The position numbers and the translations under genes are program-made. Shown here piece after piece: positions 10,347 to 18,716 of a stretch of 64,000 nt of DNA. The notes beneath the pieces were generated by a model. The model was not told where the DNA came from. It made no database searches and saw only the letters and a program-made list of their open reading frames with translations. Position 1 is the stretch's first letter, and each line of letters begins with the position of its first letter. The stretch spans positions 1 to 64,000 of the forward strand of contig NZ_JACTUZ010000004.1 of assembly GCF_014490445.1 (NCBI RefSeq), given 5' to 3'. The stretch comes from Pseudoroseomonas ludipueritiae. Lineage in GTDB: Bacteria; Pseudomonadota; Alphaproteobacteria; Acetobacterales; Acetobacteraceae.

Positions 10347-12542
10347 TTGATCGTGCAGCCCAAACCCCTGGTGAAAACGGAGCCCGCTCCTGCGGCCCAG
10401 ATCTCGTTGCAGGAGCGCAGGCCACGCACGCTGAAACATGGCGACAGCTTCGCCCTGTTCGACCGCGCTGGCGACCTCGATGGCCTGCCGGGCAGCCCGG
10501 AAGGGCTCTTCCACCTCGATACCCGCTACCTCTCCCAACTGGGGCTGCGGGTGAACGGGCAGGCGCCGGTGCTGCTGGGCTCGGCCGTCAGTGCCGACAA
10601 CATCACCCTGACCTGCGACCTGACCAACCCGGAGATGCCGGGCGATGCGGGCGGGCCGATGCCCCGTGGCCGGCTGCACCTGCGCCGCACCAAATTCGTC
10701 TGGAACGGCGCCTGCCATGAGCGCGTCGCGCTGCGGAACTATGGCCACCATAAGCGGCAGGTGCGGCTGGATTTCACCTTCGGCGCCGATTTCGCCGACC
10801 TGTTCGAGGTGCGTGGCCGCAACCGCCCGGCCCGTGGCCGTTCGCACCAGCCGGTGGTGGGCGAATCGCAGGTCACCCTCTGCTATACCGGGCTCGATTC
10901 CGTCACCCGCAGCACCACGCTCACCTTCGCGCCGGCCCCCGCCTTGATCGGGCCCGACAGCGCCAGCTTCCTGGTGGAACTGGAGGCCGGGCAGCGCTGC
11001 GTTTTGTTTCTGTCCGTGGCGGTGCGGGAAGCCACAGCGGATGCCCCGGCCGATTGCTCGTCCATGACGGCGGACCGCGCCTTCCATGCGGCGCTGCGCA
11101 CCTCCCGCAGGGCGTCGCGGCAGGTGGCGGCGCGGGCGGCGCGGGTGGAAAGCTCGCACGAGATCTTCAACGAGGTGCTGCGCCGGGCCGCCGCCGATCT
11201 CGACATGCTGCTGACGGACAAGCCCGGCGGCCCTTACCCTTATGCCGGCATCCCCTGGTTCAGCACCCCCTTTGGCCGGGATGCGCTGATCACCGCCTGG
11301 CAGGCGCTGTGGTTCGACCCCGCCATCGCGCGTGGCGTGCTGCATTTCCTGGCCACCACCCAGGCGCGGGAGGAAGACCCCGCCAATGACGCCGAGCCCG
11401 GCAAGATCCTGCATGAGATGCGGGCGGGCGAGATGGCGCGGCTGCGGGAGGTTCCCTATGGCCGTTACTATGGCAGCGTCGATTCCACGCCGCTCTTCGT
11501 GATGCTGGCCGGCGCCTACCTGGACCGCAGCGGCGACCTGGAGACGCTGCGGAATCTCTGGCCGCATATCGAGGCCGCGCTGGGCTGGATCGATGCCTCC
11601 GGCGACCTGGATGGCGATGGCTTCGTGGAGTACCAGTGCCGCACCCCGCAGGGGCTGGTGAACCAGGGCTGGAAGGACAGCGGGGACAGCATCTCCCATG
11701 CCGATGGCACCCTGGCGGAGGGGGCCATCGCGCTGGTGGAGATGCAGGCCTATGTCTATGGCGCCTGGCAGGCCGCGGCACGGATCGGCCGCGCCTTGGG
11801 CCATGCGGAGCGTGCCGACGCCCTGGAGGTCCGCGCCGCCCGCCTGCGCGAGGATTTCGATGCCGCCTTCTGGGATGAGCAGCTCGGCACCTATGTCCTG
11901 GCGCTGGATGGCGCCAAGCGGCCCTGCCGGGTGCGGTCCTCCAATGCCGGCCACGCGCTCTTCGCCGGCATCGCGAAGCCGGAGCGTGCGGCGCGGCTGG
12001 TCGCGACGCTGATGGATCCCGCGAGCTTCTCCGGCTGGGGCATCCGCACCCTGGCGGTGGGGGAGGTGCGCTACAACCCCATGAGCTATCACAACGGCTC
12101 CGTTTGGCCGCACGACAATGCCCTGATCGCGGCAGGCTTTTCCCGCTACGGCTACCGGGCCGAGGCCGCGCGGGTGCTGGAGGGCATGTTCACCGCCGCC
12201 GAGCATCTGGAGCTGCGGCGGCTGCCGGAGCTCTTCTGCGGCTTCCCTCGCCGAGATGGCGACGGGCCGACGCCCTATCCGGTGGCCTGCGCGCCGCAGG
12301 CCTGGGCGGCGGTGACGCCGCTTTCGCTGGTCGCTTCCTGCCTCGGCATGAGCTTCGCGCCGGATATCGGTTGCATCAGCTTCCAGCGTCCCGCCCTGCC
12401 GCCCTTCCTGCGCACAGTGACGCTGCGGAACCTGCGGCTGAGGGAAGCGAGCATGGATATCGGCTTCCTCCAGGTGGAGGATGAGGTCGGCATGGCTGTG
12501 CTGGCACGGGAAGGCGATATCCGCGCCACCATGACAAGCTAA
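10347..12542 (+). CDS. glycogen-debranching-type amylo-alpha-1,6-glucosidase
   Basis: A 731-residue two-domain protein. The N-terminal bacterial GDE-type beta-sandwich (GDSFALFDRAGDLDG, LFHLDTRYLSQLGLRVNG) occupies about residues 30-240. The C-terminal (alpha/alpha)6 barrel of the GH63/GH15-like clan includes GIPWFSTPFGRDALITA, HNGSVWPHDNALIA and ELFCGF. It is cytoplasmic, with no signal peptide. The start is a TTG at 10347 with GGGAG at 10336-10340 six bases upstream; a GTG at 10353 is the alternative. This family is often fused or linked to trehalose or glycogen metabolism, but here it stands alone, so the substrate is only inferred to be an alpha-glucan. Confidence 0.9.
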   Translation: MIVQPKPLVKTEPAPAAQISLQERRPRTLKHGDSFALFDRAGDLDGLPGSPEGLFHLDTRYLSQLGLRVNGQAPVLLGSAVSADNITLTCDLTNPEMPGDAGGPMPRGRLHLRRTKFVWNGACHERVALRNYGHHKRQVRLDFTFGADFADLFEVRGRNRPARGRSHQPVVGESQVTLCYTGLDSVTRSTTLTFAPAPALIGPDSASFLVELEAGQRCVLFLSVAVREATADAPADCSSMTADRAFHAALRTSRRASRQVAARAARVESSHEIFNEVLRRAAADLDMLLTDKPGGPYPYAGIPWFSTPFGRDALITAWQALWFDPAIARGVLHFLATTQAREEDPANDAEPGKILHEMRAGEMARLREVPYGRYYGSVDSTPLFVMLAGAYLDRSGDLETLRNLWPHIEAALGWIDASGDLDGDGFVEYQCRTPQGLVNQGWKDSGDSISHADGTLAEGAIALVEMQAYVYGAWQAAARIGRALGHAERADALEVRAARLREDFDAAFWDEQLGTYVLALDGAKRPCRVRSSNAGHALFAGIAKPERAARLVATLMDPASFSGWGIRTLAVGEVRYNPMSYHNGSVWPHDNALIAAGFSRYGYRAEAARVLEGMFTAAEHLELRRLPELFCGFPRRDGDGPTPYPVACAPQAWAAVTPLSLVASCLGMSFAPDIGCISFQRPALPPFLRTVTLRNLRLREASMDIGFLQVEDEVGMAVLAREGDIRATMTS

Positions 12543-12651
12543 TTGGCCGCGATGAATTGGGGTTTTTGCAGAATAGACCTAAACGGAGTAGTGATTTATC
12601 ATCCTGCCGAAGCCCTGCCGCAAGGCGGGCTAGGAAGAAGGACAGCGCCAG

Positions 12652-13146
12652 ATGCCACATGACGGGCACGACCATTCCTCGCTGCAAGGGCCGCCGGATG
12701 GCTGGAAGAATTCCGGCGTCCGCGTGATCCCAGGCGACAAGCTGGACGAGAACACAGCCCAGACCCCGGGCATGCACCGCGCCGCCGCCATCAACCTGGC
12801 GCGTGTCGGGGCGCAGAAGATCTGGGCCGGCACGGTGCACATCCATGCCAATGCCAAGACCGGCGCGCATCACCACGGGCCGCTGGAAAGCGTCATCTAT
12901 GTGGTGAAGGGCCGCGCCCGTATGCGCTGGGGCGAGAAGCTGGAATTCGTGGCCGAGGCCGGACCGGGCGACTTCATCTACGTGCCGCCCTATGTACCGC
13001 ACCAGGAGATCAATGCCTCCACCGACGAGACGCTGGAATGCGTGCTGGTGCGCAGCGACAACGAGGCCGTGGTGGTGAACCTGGATATCGAGCCGGTGGA
13101 GAAGCCGGAAAGCGTGCCCTGGATCGACCCGATCCATAAGGCCTGA
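12652..13146 (+). CDS. cupin-domain protein
   Basis: A 164-residue single-cupin protein. Cupin motif 1 holds His73-His74-His75 and Glu79 (HHHGPLESVIYVVKG) and motif 2 has GDFIYVPPYVPHQ with His117, so a divalent-metal site is intact. The N-terminus is His-rich (MPHDGHDHSS). Cupins of this size act as dioxygenases, isomerases or small-molecule sensors, and nothing nearby settles the role. A strong GC hairpin ends the transcript. Confidence 0.85.
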   Translation: MPHDGHDHSSLQGPPDGWKNSGVRVIPGDKLDENTAQTPGMHRAAAINLARVGAQKIWAGTVHIHANAKTGAHHHGPLESVIYVVKGRARMRWGEKLEFVAEAGPGDFIYVPPYVPHQEINASTDETLECVLVRSDNEAVVVNLDIEPVEKPESVPWIDPIHKA

Positions 13147-13154
13147 CATGGAAA

Positions 13155-13180
13155 GGGCGCCGGCGGCGAGGCCGGCGCCC
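13155..13180. terminator. bidirectional hairpin terminator
   Basis: A perfect 10-bp stem GGGCGCCGGC / GCCGGCGCCC with a 6-base loop lies between the convergent cupin gene and the small minus-strand gene at 13209. The minus-strand exit reads TTTCC, the plus-strand exit TGTTCC. Confidence 0.75.
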
Positions 13181-13208
13181 TGTTCCTTCGTGGCGGGTGG
13201 CCGGGCTG

Positions 13209-13424
13209 TCAGTGCGTGCTGGCGGGGCCCGGCTGCTGCGCCCAGTCCTGCGTGCGGGCGGCGACCAAGCGCGCGACGCGCGCGGCCTCCGCTGGGCTGG
13301 GGAAGGTGGCGCCGTCCAGGTCGTCCACCACGGGGTCCACGGCGCGGAAGCGCCAGCCGGTGGCATGAGACACGGCGACGCCGACGAAGCGGCCCGCGAC
13401 GTCGATGGGGCGAGAAGCGATCAT
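13209..13424 (-). CDS. small conserved-type hypothetical protein
   Basis: A 71-residue soluble protein beginning MIASRPIDVAGRFVGVAVS and containing DPVVDDLDGATFPSPAEAAR. The Pro-Ala-Glu helix followed by RVARLVAART resembles small house-keeping hypotheticals common in Acetobacteraceae. In-frame ATGs at 13451 and 13454 would extend it by about 10 residues, and no start has a strong ribosome site. No function can be assigned. It ends at the shared hairpin with the cupin gene. Confidence 0.55.
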   Translation of the reverse strand: MIASRPIDVAGRFVGVAVSHATGWRFRAVDPVVDDLDGATFPSPAEAARVARLVAARTQDWAQQPGPASTH

Positions 13425-13454
13425 GATGAGGCATCCCTGGCTGGCGCGCATCAT

Positions 13455-13818
13455 GGCGCCAGAACACTCGTAAAAAATTTAAGGTTGTGAGAAGGCTGTG
13501 GCGTTCAGCGCCAACAGCGCATTCGCGCCCGGTCGGGCAGCGCCAGGGTCCGGCATACGGAGCGGCGCTTTAGCATTTGGTGACGCGGTGCAAGCTGCAT
13601 GGGTCAAATCCCGCGGGGCCCGTAGGCCCGATGAGCCGTGATTGGCACCCACTAGTTGGCGCCAAACCTGGATATCATCAAGTGGAATTTTTGTTATCCA
13701 CTTCACCATTGTGGAATAAGCTCCGCGCGAGGAGGGCGCCGCGACCGACGATTGGTGTTGTCTCGGACCCTCCCGCCGGGAAACACTCGGCGAACCGCAT
13801 CGGAAGGAGTGTCGAAGC
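13455..13818. other. gene-free leader before sulfate transport operon, hairpin-rich
   Basis: 364 bases without a convincing gene. The half nearest the operon holds several dyads: GGGCC/GGCCC near 13616-13629, TTGGCACC/GGCGCCAA (one A-C mismatch) at 13642-13665, and AAGTGGA/TCCACTT at 13679-13702 around an AT-rich loop. The stretch from 13679 is noticeably AT-richer than its neighbours, as promoter DNA would be. I cannot match it to a known sulfur riboswitch. A transcribed structured leader or regulator sites are both possible. Confidence 0.4.
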
Positions 13819-14841
13819 ATGACCTCGATACGGACCCCACGCCGGGTGCTGCTCGGCAGCATGGCACTGGCAGGGCTGGTGGCCGGCCATGCGCGGGCAC
13901 AGGCCCCGACGCAGCTTCTTAACGTGTCCTACGATCCCACGCGGGAATTTTACCGCGCTTATAACGCCGCCTTCGCCGAGCGCTGGAAGGCGCAGAGCGG
14001 GCAGGGGGTACAGATCCGCACCTCCCATGGCGGCTCCGGCCGCCAGGCGCGATCCGTGATCGACGGGCTGCCGGCGGATGTGGTGACACTGGCCCTGGCC
14101 TACGACGTGGATGCCATCGCCGAGCGCGGGCTGATCAACGCCGACTGGCAGAAGCGGCTGCCCTTCAACAGCGCGCCCTATACCAGCACCATCGTCTTCC
14201 TGGTGAAGAAGGGAAACCCCAAGAACATCCGGGACTGGGGCGACCTGGCGCGGGAAGGGGTGGGGGTGATCACGCCCAACCCCAAGACCTCGGGCGGGGC
14301 ACGCTGGAACCACCTGGCGGCCTGGGCCTGGGCGCTGCGCCGGCCCGGCGGCAGCGAGGCCTCGGCGCAGGAATACCTGGGCAGGCTCTACCGCAACGTG
14401 CCAGTGCTGGATACCGGGGCGCGGGGCTCCACCACCACCTTCGCCCGTAACGGCCAGGGCGACGTGCTGCTGGCCTGGGAGAACGAGGCGCACCTGGCCT
14501 TCGAGGAATTCGGCCGGGACAAGTTCGAGATCGTCTACCCGCCGCTCTCCATCCTGGCGGAGCCATCGGTGGCCGTGGTGGACAAGGTGGTGGACCGGCG
14601 CGGCAGCCGGGCGCTGGCGGAAGCCTATCTCCAGGGGCTCTATACACCGGAGGCGCAGGCCCTGGCCGCCCGGCACTTCTACCGCCCGCGCGACGAGGCA
14701 GCCCTGGCCGCCGCCGGGGACCGCTTCCCGCGCCTGGAGCTGGTAACGGTGGATGGCGATTTCGGTGGCTGGGCGGCGGCGCAGAAGCGCCATTTCGACG
14801 ATGGCGGAACCTTCGACCAGGCCTACCGCCCTGCGCGCTAG
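13819..14841 (+). CDS. sulfate/thiosulfate ABC transporter binding protein
   Basis: A 340-residue periplasmic anion-binding protein (Sbp/CysP family). A signal peptide (cleavage after GHARAQ) is followed by the hallmark [16 protein letters not shown] and [20 protein letters not shown]. The later ARGSTTTFA and [11 protein letters not shown] segments contain anion-coordinating backbone sites. GGAAGGAG precedes the ATG by 8 bases. It is the first gene of a four-gene importer with cysT, cysW and cysA, and the cysT start lies inside its 3' end. Sbp and CysP cannot be told apart here. Confidence 0.94.
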   Translation: MTSIRTPRRVLLGSMALAGLVAGHARAQAPTQLLNVSYDPTREFYRAYNAAFAERWKAQSGQGVQIRTSHGGSGRQARSVIDGLPADVVTLALAYDVDAIAERGLINADWQKRLPFNSAPYTSTIVFLVKKGNPKNIRDWGDLAREGVGVITPNPKTSGGARWNHLAAWAWALRRPGGSEASAQEYLGRLYRNVPVLDTGARGSTTTFARNGQGDVLLAWENEAHLAFEEFGRDKFEIVYPPLSILAEPSVAVVDKVVDRRGSRALAEAYLQGLYTPEAQALAARHFYRPRDEAALAAAGDRFPRLELVTVDGDFGGWAAAQKRHFDDGGTFDQAYRPAR

Positions 14842-15643
14842 GGGAGCCATCCCCGGCTTCGGCACCTCCCTGGGGGTGACCTTGCTATGGCTGGGGCTGA
14901 TCGTGCTGCTGCCGCTGGCGGCCCTGGCGCTGCGGCCCTGGGAACTGGGGGTGGAGGGGGTTCTGCGTTCCCTCGCTGAGCCGCGCGTGCTGGCGGCGCT
15001 GCGCCTGTCCTTCCTCGCCTCGCTGGCGGCGGCGGCGGTGAACCTGCCGGTCGGGCTGCTGCTGGCCTGGGTGCTGGTGCGGGACCGCTTTCCCGGCCGG
15101 CGGCTGCTGGATGGCGCCATCGACCTGCCCTTTGCCCTGCCCACCGCCGTGGCGGGGCTGGCGCTGACGGCGCTCTATGCCCCGGAAGGCTGGCTTGGCG
15201 CGCCGCTGGGGGTGCTGGGCGTGAAGGTGGCCTATACGCCGCTGGGAGTGGGTGTCGCCATGCTCTTCGTCGGCCTGCCCTTCGTGGTGCGCAGCGTGGA
15301 GCCCGTACTGCGCGACCTGCCGCGGGAGGCCGAGGAAGCCGCCGCCACCCTGGGCGCCAGCCGGGTGCAGACCCTGGCGCGCGTGGTGCTGCCCGCCCTG
15401 ATGCCGGCGCTGCTGGCCGGCTTTGCCATGGCTTTCGCGCGCGGGCTTGGCGAATATGGCAGCGTCATCTTCATCGCCGGCAACATGCCCATGGTGAGCG
15501 AGATCGCGCCGCTGCTGATCACCATCCGGCTGGAGCAGTATGATTATGCCGGCGCCGCCGCCGTGGGGCTGGCCATGTTGCTGCTGGCCTTCCTGATCCT
15601 GCTGCTGCTGAACTGGCTGCAACGCCGGGGCCGCGCCGCATGA
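14801..15643 (+). CDS. cysT: sulfate ABC transporter permease CysT
   Basis: An inner-membrane permease of the sulfate importer, about 280 residues with six predicted spans. The cytoplasmic EAA loop is [23 protein letters not shown]. The permease N-terminal motif is [20 protein letters not shown]. The start at 14801 overlaps the binding-protein gene by 41 bases; an in-frame ATG 48 bases earlier is less likely. The stop overlaps the cysW start (ATGA), so cysT and cysW are translationally coupled. Confidence 0.94.
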   Translation: MAEPSTRPTALRARGAIPGFGTSLGVTLLWLGLIVLLPLAALALRPWELGVEGVLRSLAEPRVLAALRLSFLASLAAAAVNLPVGLLLAWVLVRDRFPGRRLLDGAIDLPFALPTAVAGLALTALYAPEGWLGAPLGVLGVKVAYTPLGVGVAMLFVGLPFVVRSVEPVLRDLPREAEEAAATLGASRVQTLARVVLPALMPALLAGFAMAFARGLGEYGSVIFIAGNMPMVSEIAPLLITIRLEQYDYAGAAAVGLAMLLLAFLILLLLNWLQRRGRAA

Positions 15644-16461
15644 GGAGGGAAAGCCCCTGGCCCCGCCGCATCCTGCTCGGCATCGCGCTGCTGCTGGCGG
15701 TGGTGCTGCTGTTCCTGCCGCTGGCCGCCGTCTTCACCGAGGCGTTGCGTCGTGGCCTGGCCCCGGCGCTGGAGGCCATCGCGGAGCCCGACGCGCAGGC
15801 CGCCATCCGCCTGACGCTGCTGGTGGCCGCCCTGGCGGTGCCGGTGAATACGCTGGGCGGGCTGGCCGCCGCCTGGTGCATCGCCAAGTTCACCTTTCCC
15901 GGACGTGGCCTGCTGCTGGCGCTGATCGAACTGCCTTTCTCCGTCTCCCCGGTGATTTCCGGCCTGGTCTGGGTGCTGCTCTTCGGGGCGCAGGGCTGGT
16001 TCGGCCCCTGGCTGCAGGCGCATGACATGCAGATCATCTTCGCGCTGCCGGGGCTGGTGCTGGCCACGATCTTCGTGACCTTCCCCTTCGTTGCCCGCAC
16101 CCTGGTGCCGCTGATGCAGGAACAGGGCCGCACCGCCGAGGAAGCCGCCGCCACCCTCGGTGCTAGCGGCTTCCAGACTTTCTTCCGCGTGACGCTGCCG
16201 GAGATCCGCTGGGCGCTGCTGTCGGGCGTTCTTCTCTGCAACGCGCGGGCGATGGGCGAATTCGGCGCCGTTTCGGTCGTGTCCGGACACATCAGGGGCG
16301 AAACGAATACCATGCCGCTGCACGTGGAAATTCTGTACAACGAGTATCAGTTCGTCGCCGCCTTCGCGGTGGCCGCGCTGCTGGCACTGCTGGCGCTGGT
16401 GACACTGGCGGCCAAGGCGCTGCTGGAACGGCATGGCGCCACGCGCGTGCATCCCGCATGA
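15640..16461 (+). CDS. cysW: sulfate ABC transporter permease CysW
   Basis: The second permease of the heterodimer, 273 residues with six spans and the EAA loop [22 protein letters not shown]. The C-terminal HIRGETNTMPLHVEILYNEY segment is characteristic of CysW. It has 4-base ATGA overlaps with cysT before and cysA after, a tight operon that implies stoichiometric synthesis. Confidence 0.95.
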   Translation: MRRESPWPRRILLGIALLLAVVLLFLPLAAVFTEALRRGLAPALEAIAEPDAQAAIRLTLLVAALAVPVNTLGGLAAAWCIAKFTFPGRGLLLALIELPFSVSPVISGLVWVLLFGAQGWFGPWLQAHDMQIIFALPGLVLATIFVTFPFVARTLVPLMQEQGRTAEEAAATLGASGFQTFFRVTLPEIRWALLSGVLLCNARAMGEFGAVSVVSGHIRGETNTMPLHVEILYNEYQFVAAFAVAALLALLALVTLAAKALLERHGATRVHPA

Positions 16462-17504
16462 GTGTCTCCGTCCAGGGGCTTTCCCGCCGCTTCGAGAATG
16501 CCGCCGCGGTGCGAGATGTCGATCTGGAGGTGCGAAGCGGCGAATTCGTCGCGCTGCTCGGCCCTTCCGGTTCCGGCAAGACCACCCTGCTGCGCATCCT
16601 GGCAGGGCTGGAGGCCGCCGATGCCGGGCGGGTGCTGATCGAGGGGCAGGACATGGCGGATGTGCCGGTGCGGGCGCGGCGCATCGGCTTCGTGTTCCAG
16701 CATTACGCGCTGTTCCGGCACATGAGCGTCTTCGAGAATGTCGCCTTCGGTCTGCGCATCCGCCCTCGCGCCACGCGTCCGGATCGTGCCGAGATCGCGC
16801 GGCGCGTGACGGCGCTGCTGGAGCGGGTGCAGATCCCGGAGCTGGCGGCGCGGCGGCCGGACCAGATCTCGGGCGGGCAGCGGCAACGGGCGGCGCTGGC
16901 CCGCGCCCTGGCCATCGAGCCGCGCCTGCTGCTGCTGGACGAGCCCTTCGGCGCGCTGGATGCCGAGGTGCGCAAGGGCCTGCGCCGCTGGCTGCGGGAC
17001 CTGCACCGGGAGATGGGCCTCACCAGCATCTTCGTCACCCATGACCAGGACGAGGCCATGGAACTGGCTGACCGCGTGGCGGTGATGCGCGGCGGCGCCA
17101 TCGTGCAATACGACACGCCCGAGGAACTGGTCGAACATCCCGCCGACGCCTTTGTGGCCGGATTCCTGGGAGAATCGGTGCGGCTGGAGGCGCAATGGGA
17201 CGGCACGGCGCTGCGCTTCGACCCCCTGCCGCTGCCGCCCCTGCCGGCCGCTGCCCTGCGGCAGGCGCCGCCGGCACCCGGGCCGGCGCTGGCCTTCATC
17301 CGGCCCAGGGACTGGCAGGTGGTGCCGGTGGCGGAGGCCGGCAATGCCACCCTGCGCGCCCGCCGCCCCACCGGCCATGGCGTGCGGCTGGAACTGGAGC
17401 TGGGCCCGCTGGTGGTGGAGGCCGAGCTGCCCGGCAGCCCGCTGCGCCCGGGCGATGCCTGCCTGCTGCGCCCAGGTTCCGCCCGCGCCTTTCCGGCCGG
17501 CTGA
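16458..17504 (+). CDS. cysA: sulfate ABC transporter ATP-binding protein
   Basis: A 348-residue ATPase that energises sulfate uptake. Walker A GPSGSGKTT is at about 35-43, the signature ISGGQRQRAALARAL at about 138, Walker B LLLLDEPFGALD just after, and the switch His in IFVTHDQDEAMELADR. The last 110 residues form a TOBE-type regulatory domain (FLGESVRLEA onward). It is the last gene of the transporter operon; the catalase-like gene follows 60 bases later and may be read through. Confidence 0.96.
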   Translation: MSVSVQGLSRRFENAAAVRDVDLEVRSGEFVALLGPSGSGKTTLLRILAGLEAADAGRVLIEGQDMADVPVRARRIGFVFQHYALFRHMSVFENVAFGLRIRPRATRPDRAEIARRVTALLERVQIPELAARRPDQISGGQRQRAALARALAIEPRLLLLDEPFGALDAEVRKGLRRWLRDLHREMGLTSIFVTHDQDEAMELADRVAVMRGGAIVQYDTPEELVEHPADAFVAGFLGESVRLEAQWDGTALRFDPLPLPPLPAAALRQAPPAPGPALAFIRPRDWQVVPVAEAGNATLRARRPTGHGVRLELELGPLVVEAELPGSPLRPGDACLLRPGSARAFPAG

Positions 17505-17564
17505 GCACGGCAACGCCCTGCTGGCCGGGACGTTCAAGCTTCGACCAGCTGCATCGGAGCGAGA

Positions 17565-18668
17565 ATGTCCGCCAGCCTGCCCGTGACGCCCCTGCGCTAT
17601 CAGCCCTCCTTCGAGCAGCCGGATGGCGACGAGGCCGCCACTACGCATGAGCTGATCGAGGCGCTGCGGGACATCCAGGAAACCACCTTCAGGAATTCCG
17701 GGCAGGCCTTGCGCGGCGTCCATGCCAAGAGCCACGGCCTGCTGCAGGGGGAGCTGGAGGTGCTGGACGGGCTGCCGCCGGAGCTGGCGCAGGGGCTCTA
17801 CGCCCGCCCCGGGCGCTACCCGGTGGTGCTGCGCTTTTCCACCAATGCCGGCGATATCCTGGACAACAGCATCTCCCTCCCGCGCGGCCTCGCGCTGAAG
17901 GTGCTGAACGTGGAAGGGGAGCGGCTGCCGGATGCGCCGGGCAACACGCAGGATTATGTGCTGGTCAATGCCCCGGCCTTCGCCGTCGCCAAGCCGAAGC
18001 AGTTCCTAGGCAGCCTGAAGCTGCTGGCCAGGACGACCGATACGCCGCAGGCCTGGAAGAAGCTGGCCTCCACCGTCTTCCGCGGCGCCGAGGCGCTGGT
18101 GGAGGCGGCGGGCGGCGAAAGCGCGACCCTGAAGACCATGGGCGGCCATCCGCAGACGCATCCGCTGGGTGAGACCTTCCATTCCCAGGTGCCGCTGCTG
18201 CATGGGCCCTATATGGCCAAGATCTCCGTGGCGCCGGTCTCCGCCAACCTCAAGGCGCTAAAGGATGCGCCGCTGGATGTGCGGGACCAGCCCGATGCCC
18301 TGCGCCGCGCCGTGAACGGCTTCTTCCGCAGCGAGGATGCCGAATGGGAGTTGCGTGTGCAGCTCTGCACCGATCTCGACAGCATGCCGCTCGAGGATGC
18401 CTCCGTGCCCTGGCCGGAGGAGCAGAGCCCCTTCATCGCCGTGGCGCGCCTGCGGGTGCCACGCCAGACAGGGTGGAGCGAGGCACGGGCCGTTGCCGTG
18501 GACGATGGCTATGCCTTCAGCCCCTGGCACGGCCTGGCGGCGCACCGGCCGTTGGGTGGCGTGATGCGCGTGCGCAAGGCGGCCTACGAGGCTTCCTCCC
18601 GCTTCCGCGCCAGCCGTGGCCGCTGCCCGCTTCACGAGCCGCAAGGCGAACCGAACCTGCCGGCCTGA
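17565..18668 (+). CDS. catalase-like heme protein
   Basis: A 367-residue member of the short catalase-related family, smaller than monofunctional catalases (about 480 or more residues). The distal-His region is RGVHAKSHGLLQGELEV and is followed by GRYPVVLRFSTNAGDILDN. A C-terminal MRVRKAAYEASSRFRA carries a plausible proximal Tyr in the R-x3-Y pattern. It likely binds heme, but peroxidatic or lipid-peroxide activity cannot be predicted. It lies between cysA and the molybdopterin oxidoreductase on the same strand, suggesting a link to oxidative protection of that enzyme, which is inference. Confidence 0.85.
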   Translation: MSASLPVTPLRYQPSFEQPDGDEAATTHELIEALRDIQETTFRNSGQALRGVHAKSHGLLQGELEVLDGLPPELAQGLYARPGRYPVVLRFSTNAGDILDNSISLPRGLALKVLNVEGERLPDAPGNTQDYVLVNAPAFAVAKPKQFLGSLKLLARTTDTPQAWKKLASTVFRGAEALVEAAGGESATLKTMGGHPQTHPLGETFHSQVPLLHGPYMAKISVAPVSANLKALKDAPLDVRDQPDALRRAVNGFFRSEDAEWELRVQLCTDLDSMPLEDASVPWPEEQSPFIAVARLRVPRQTGWSEARAVAVDDGYAFSPWHGLAAHRPLGGVMRVRKAAYEASSRFRASRGRCPLHEPQGEPNLPA

Positions 18669-18716
18669 CGCCGGCCATCCCGCCGCGAGACACAGGCCAG
18701 AACGAGGCACAGGACG

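Noticed and set aside
10245-12206. A 653-residue open frame on the minus strand
   Set aside because: Antisense to the glycogen-debranching-type enzyme, with no recognisable family and His/Gly/Gln-rich shadow composition.
13600-13710. SAM or cobalamin riboswitch before the sulfate operon
   Set aside because: Dyads are present but the conserved aptamer cores are not recognisable.
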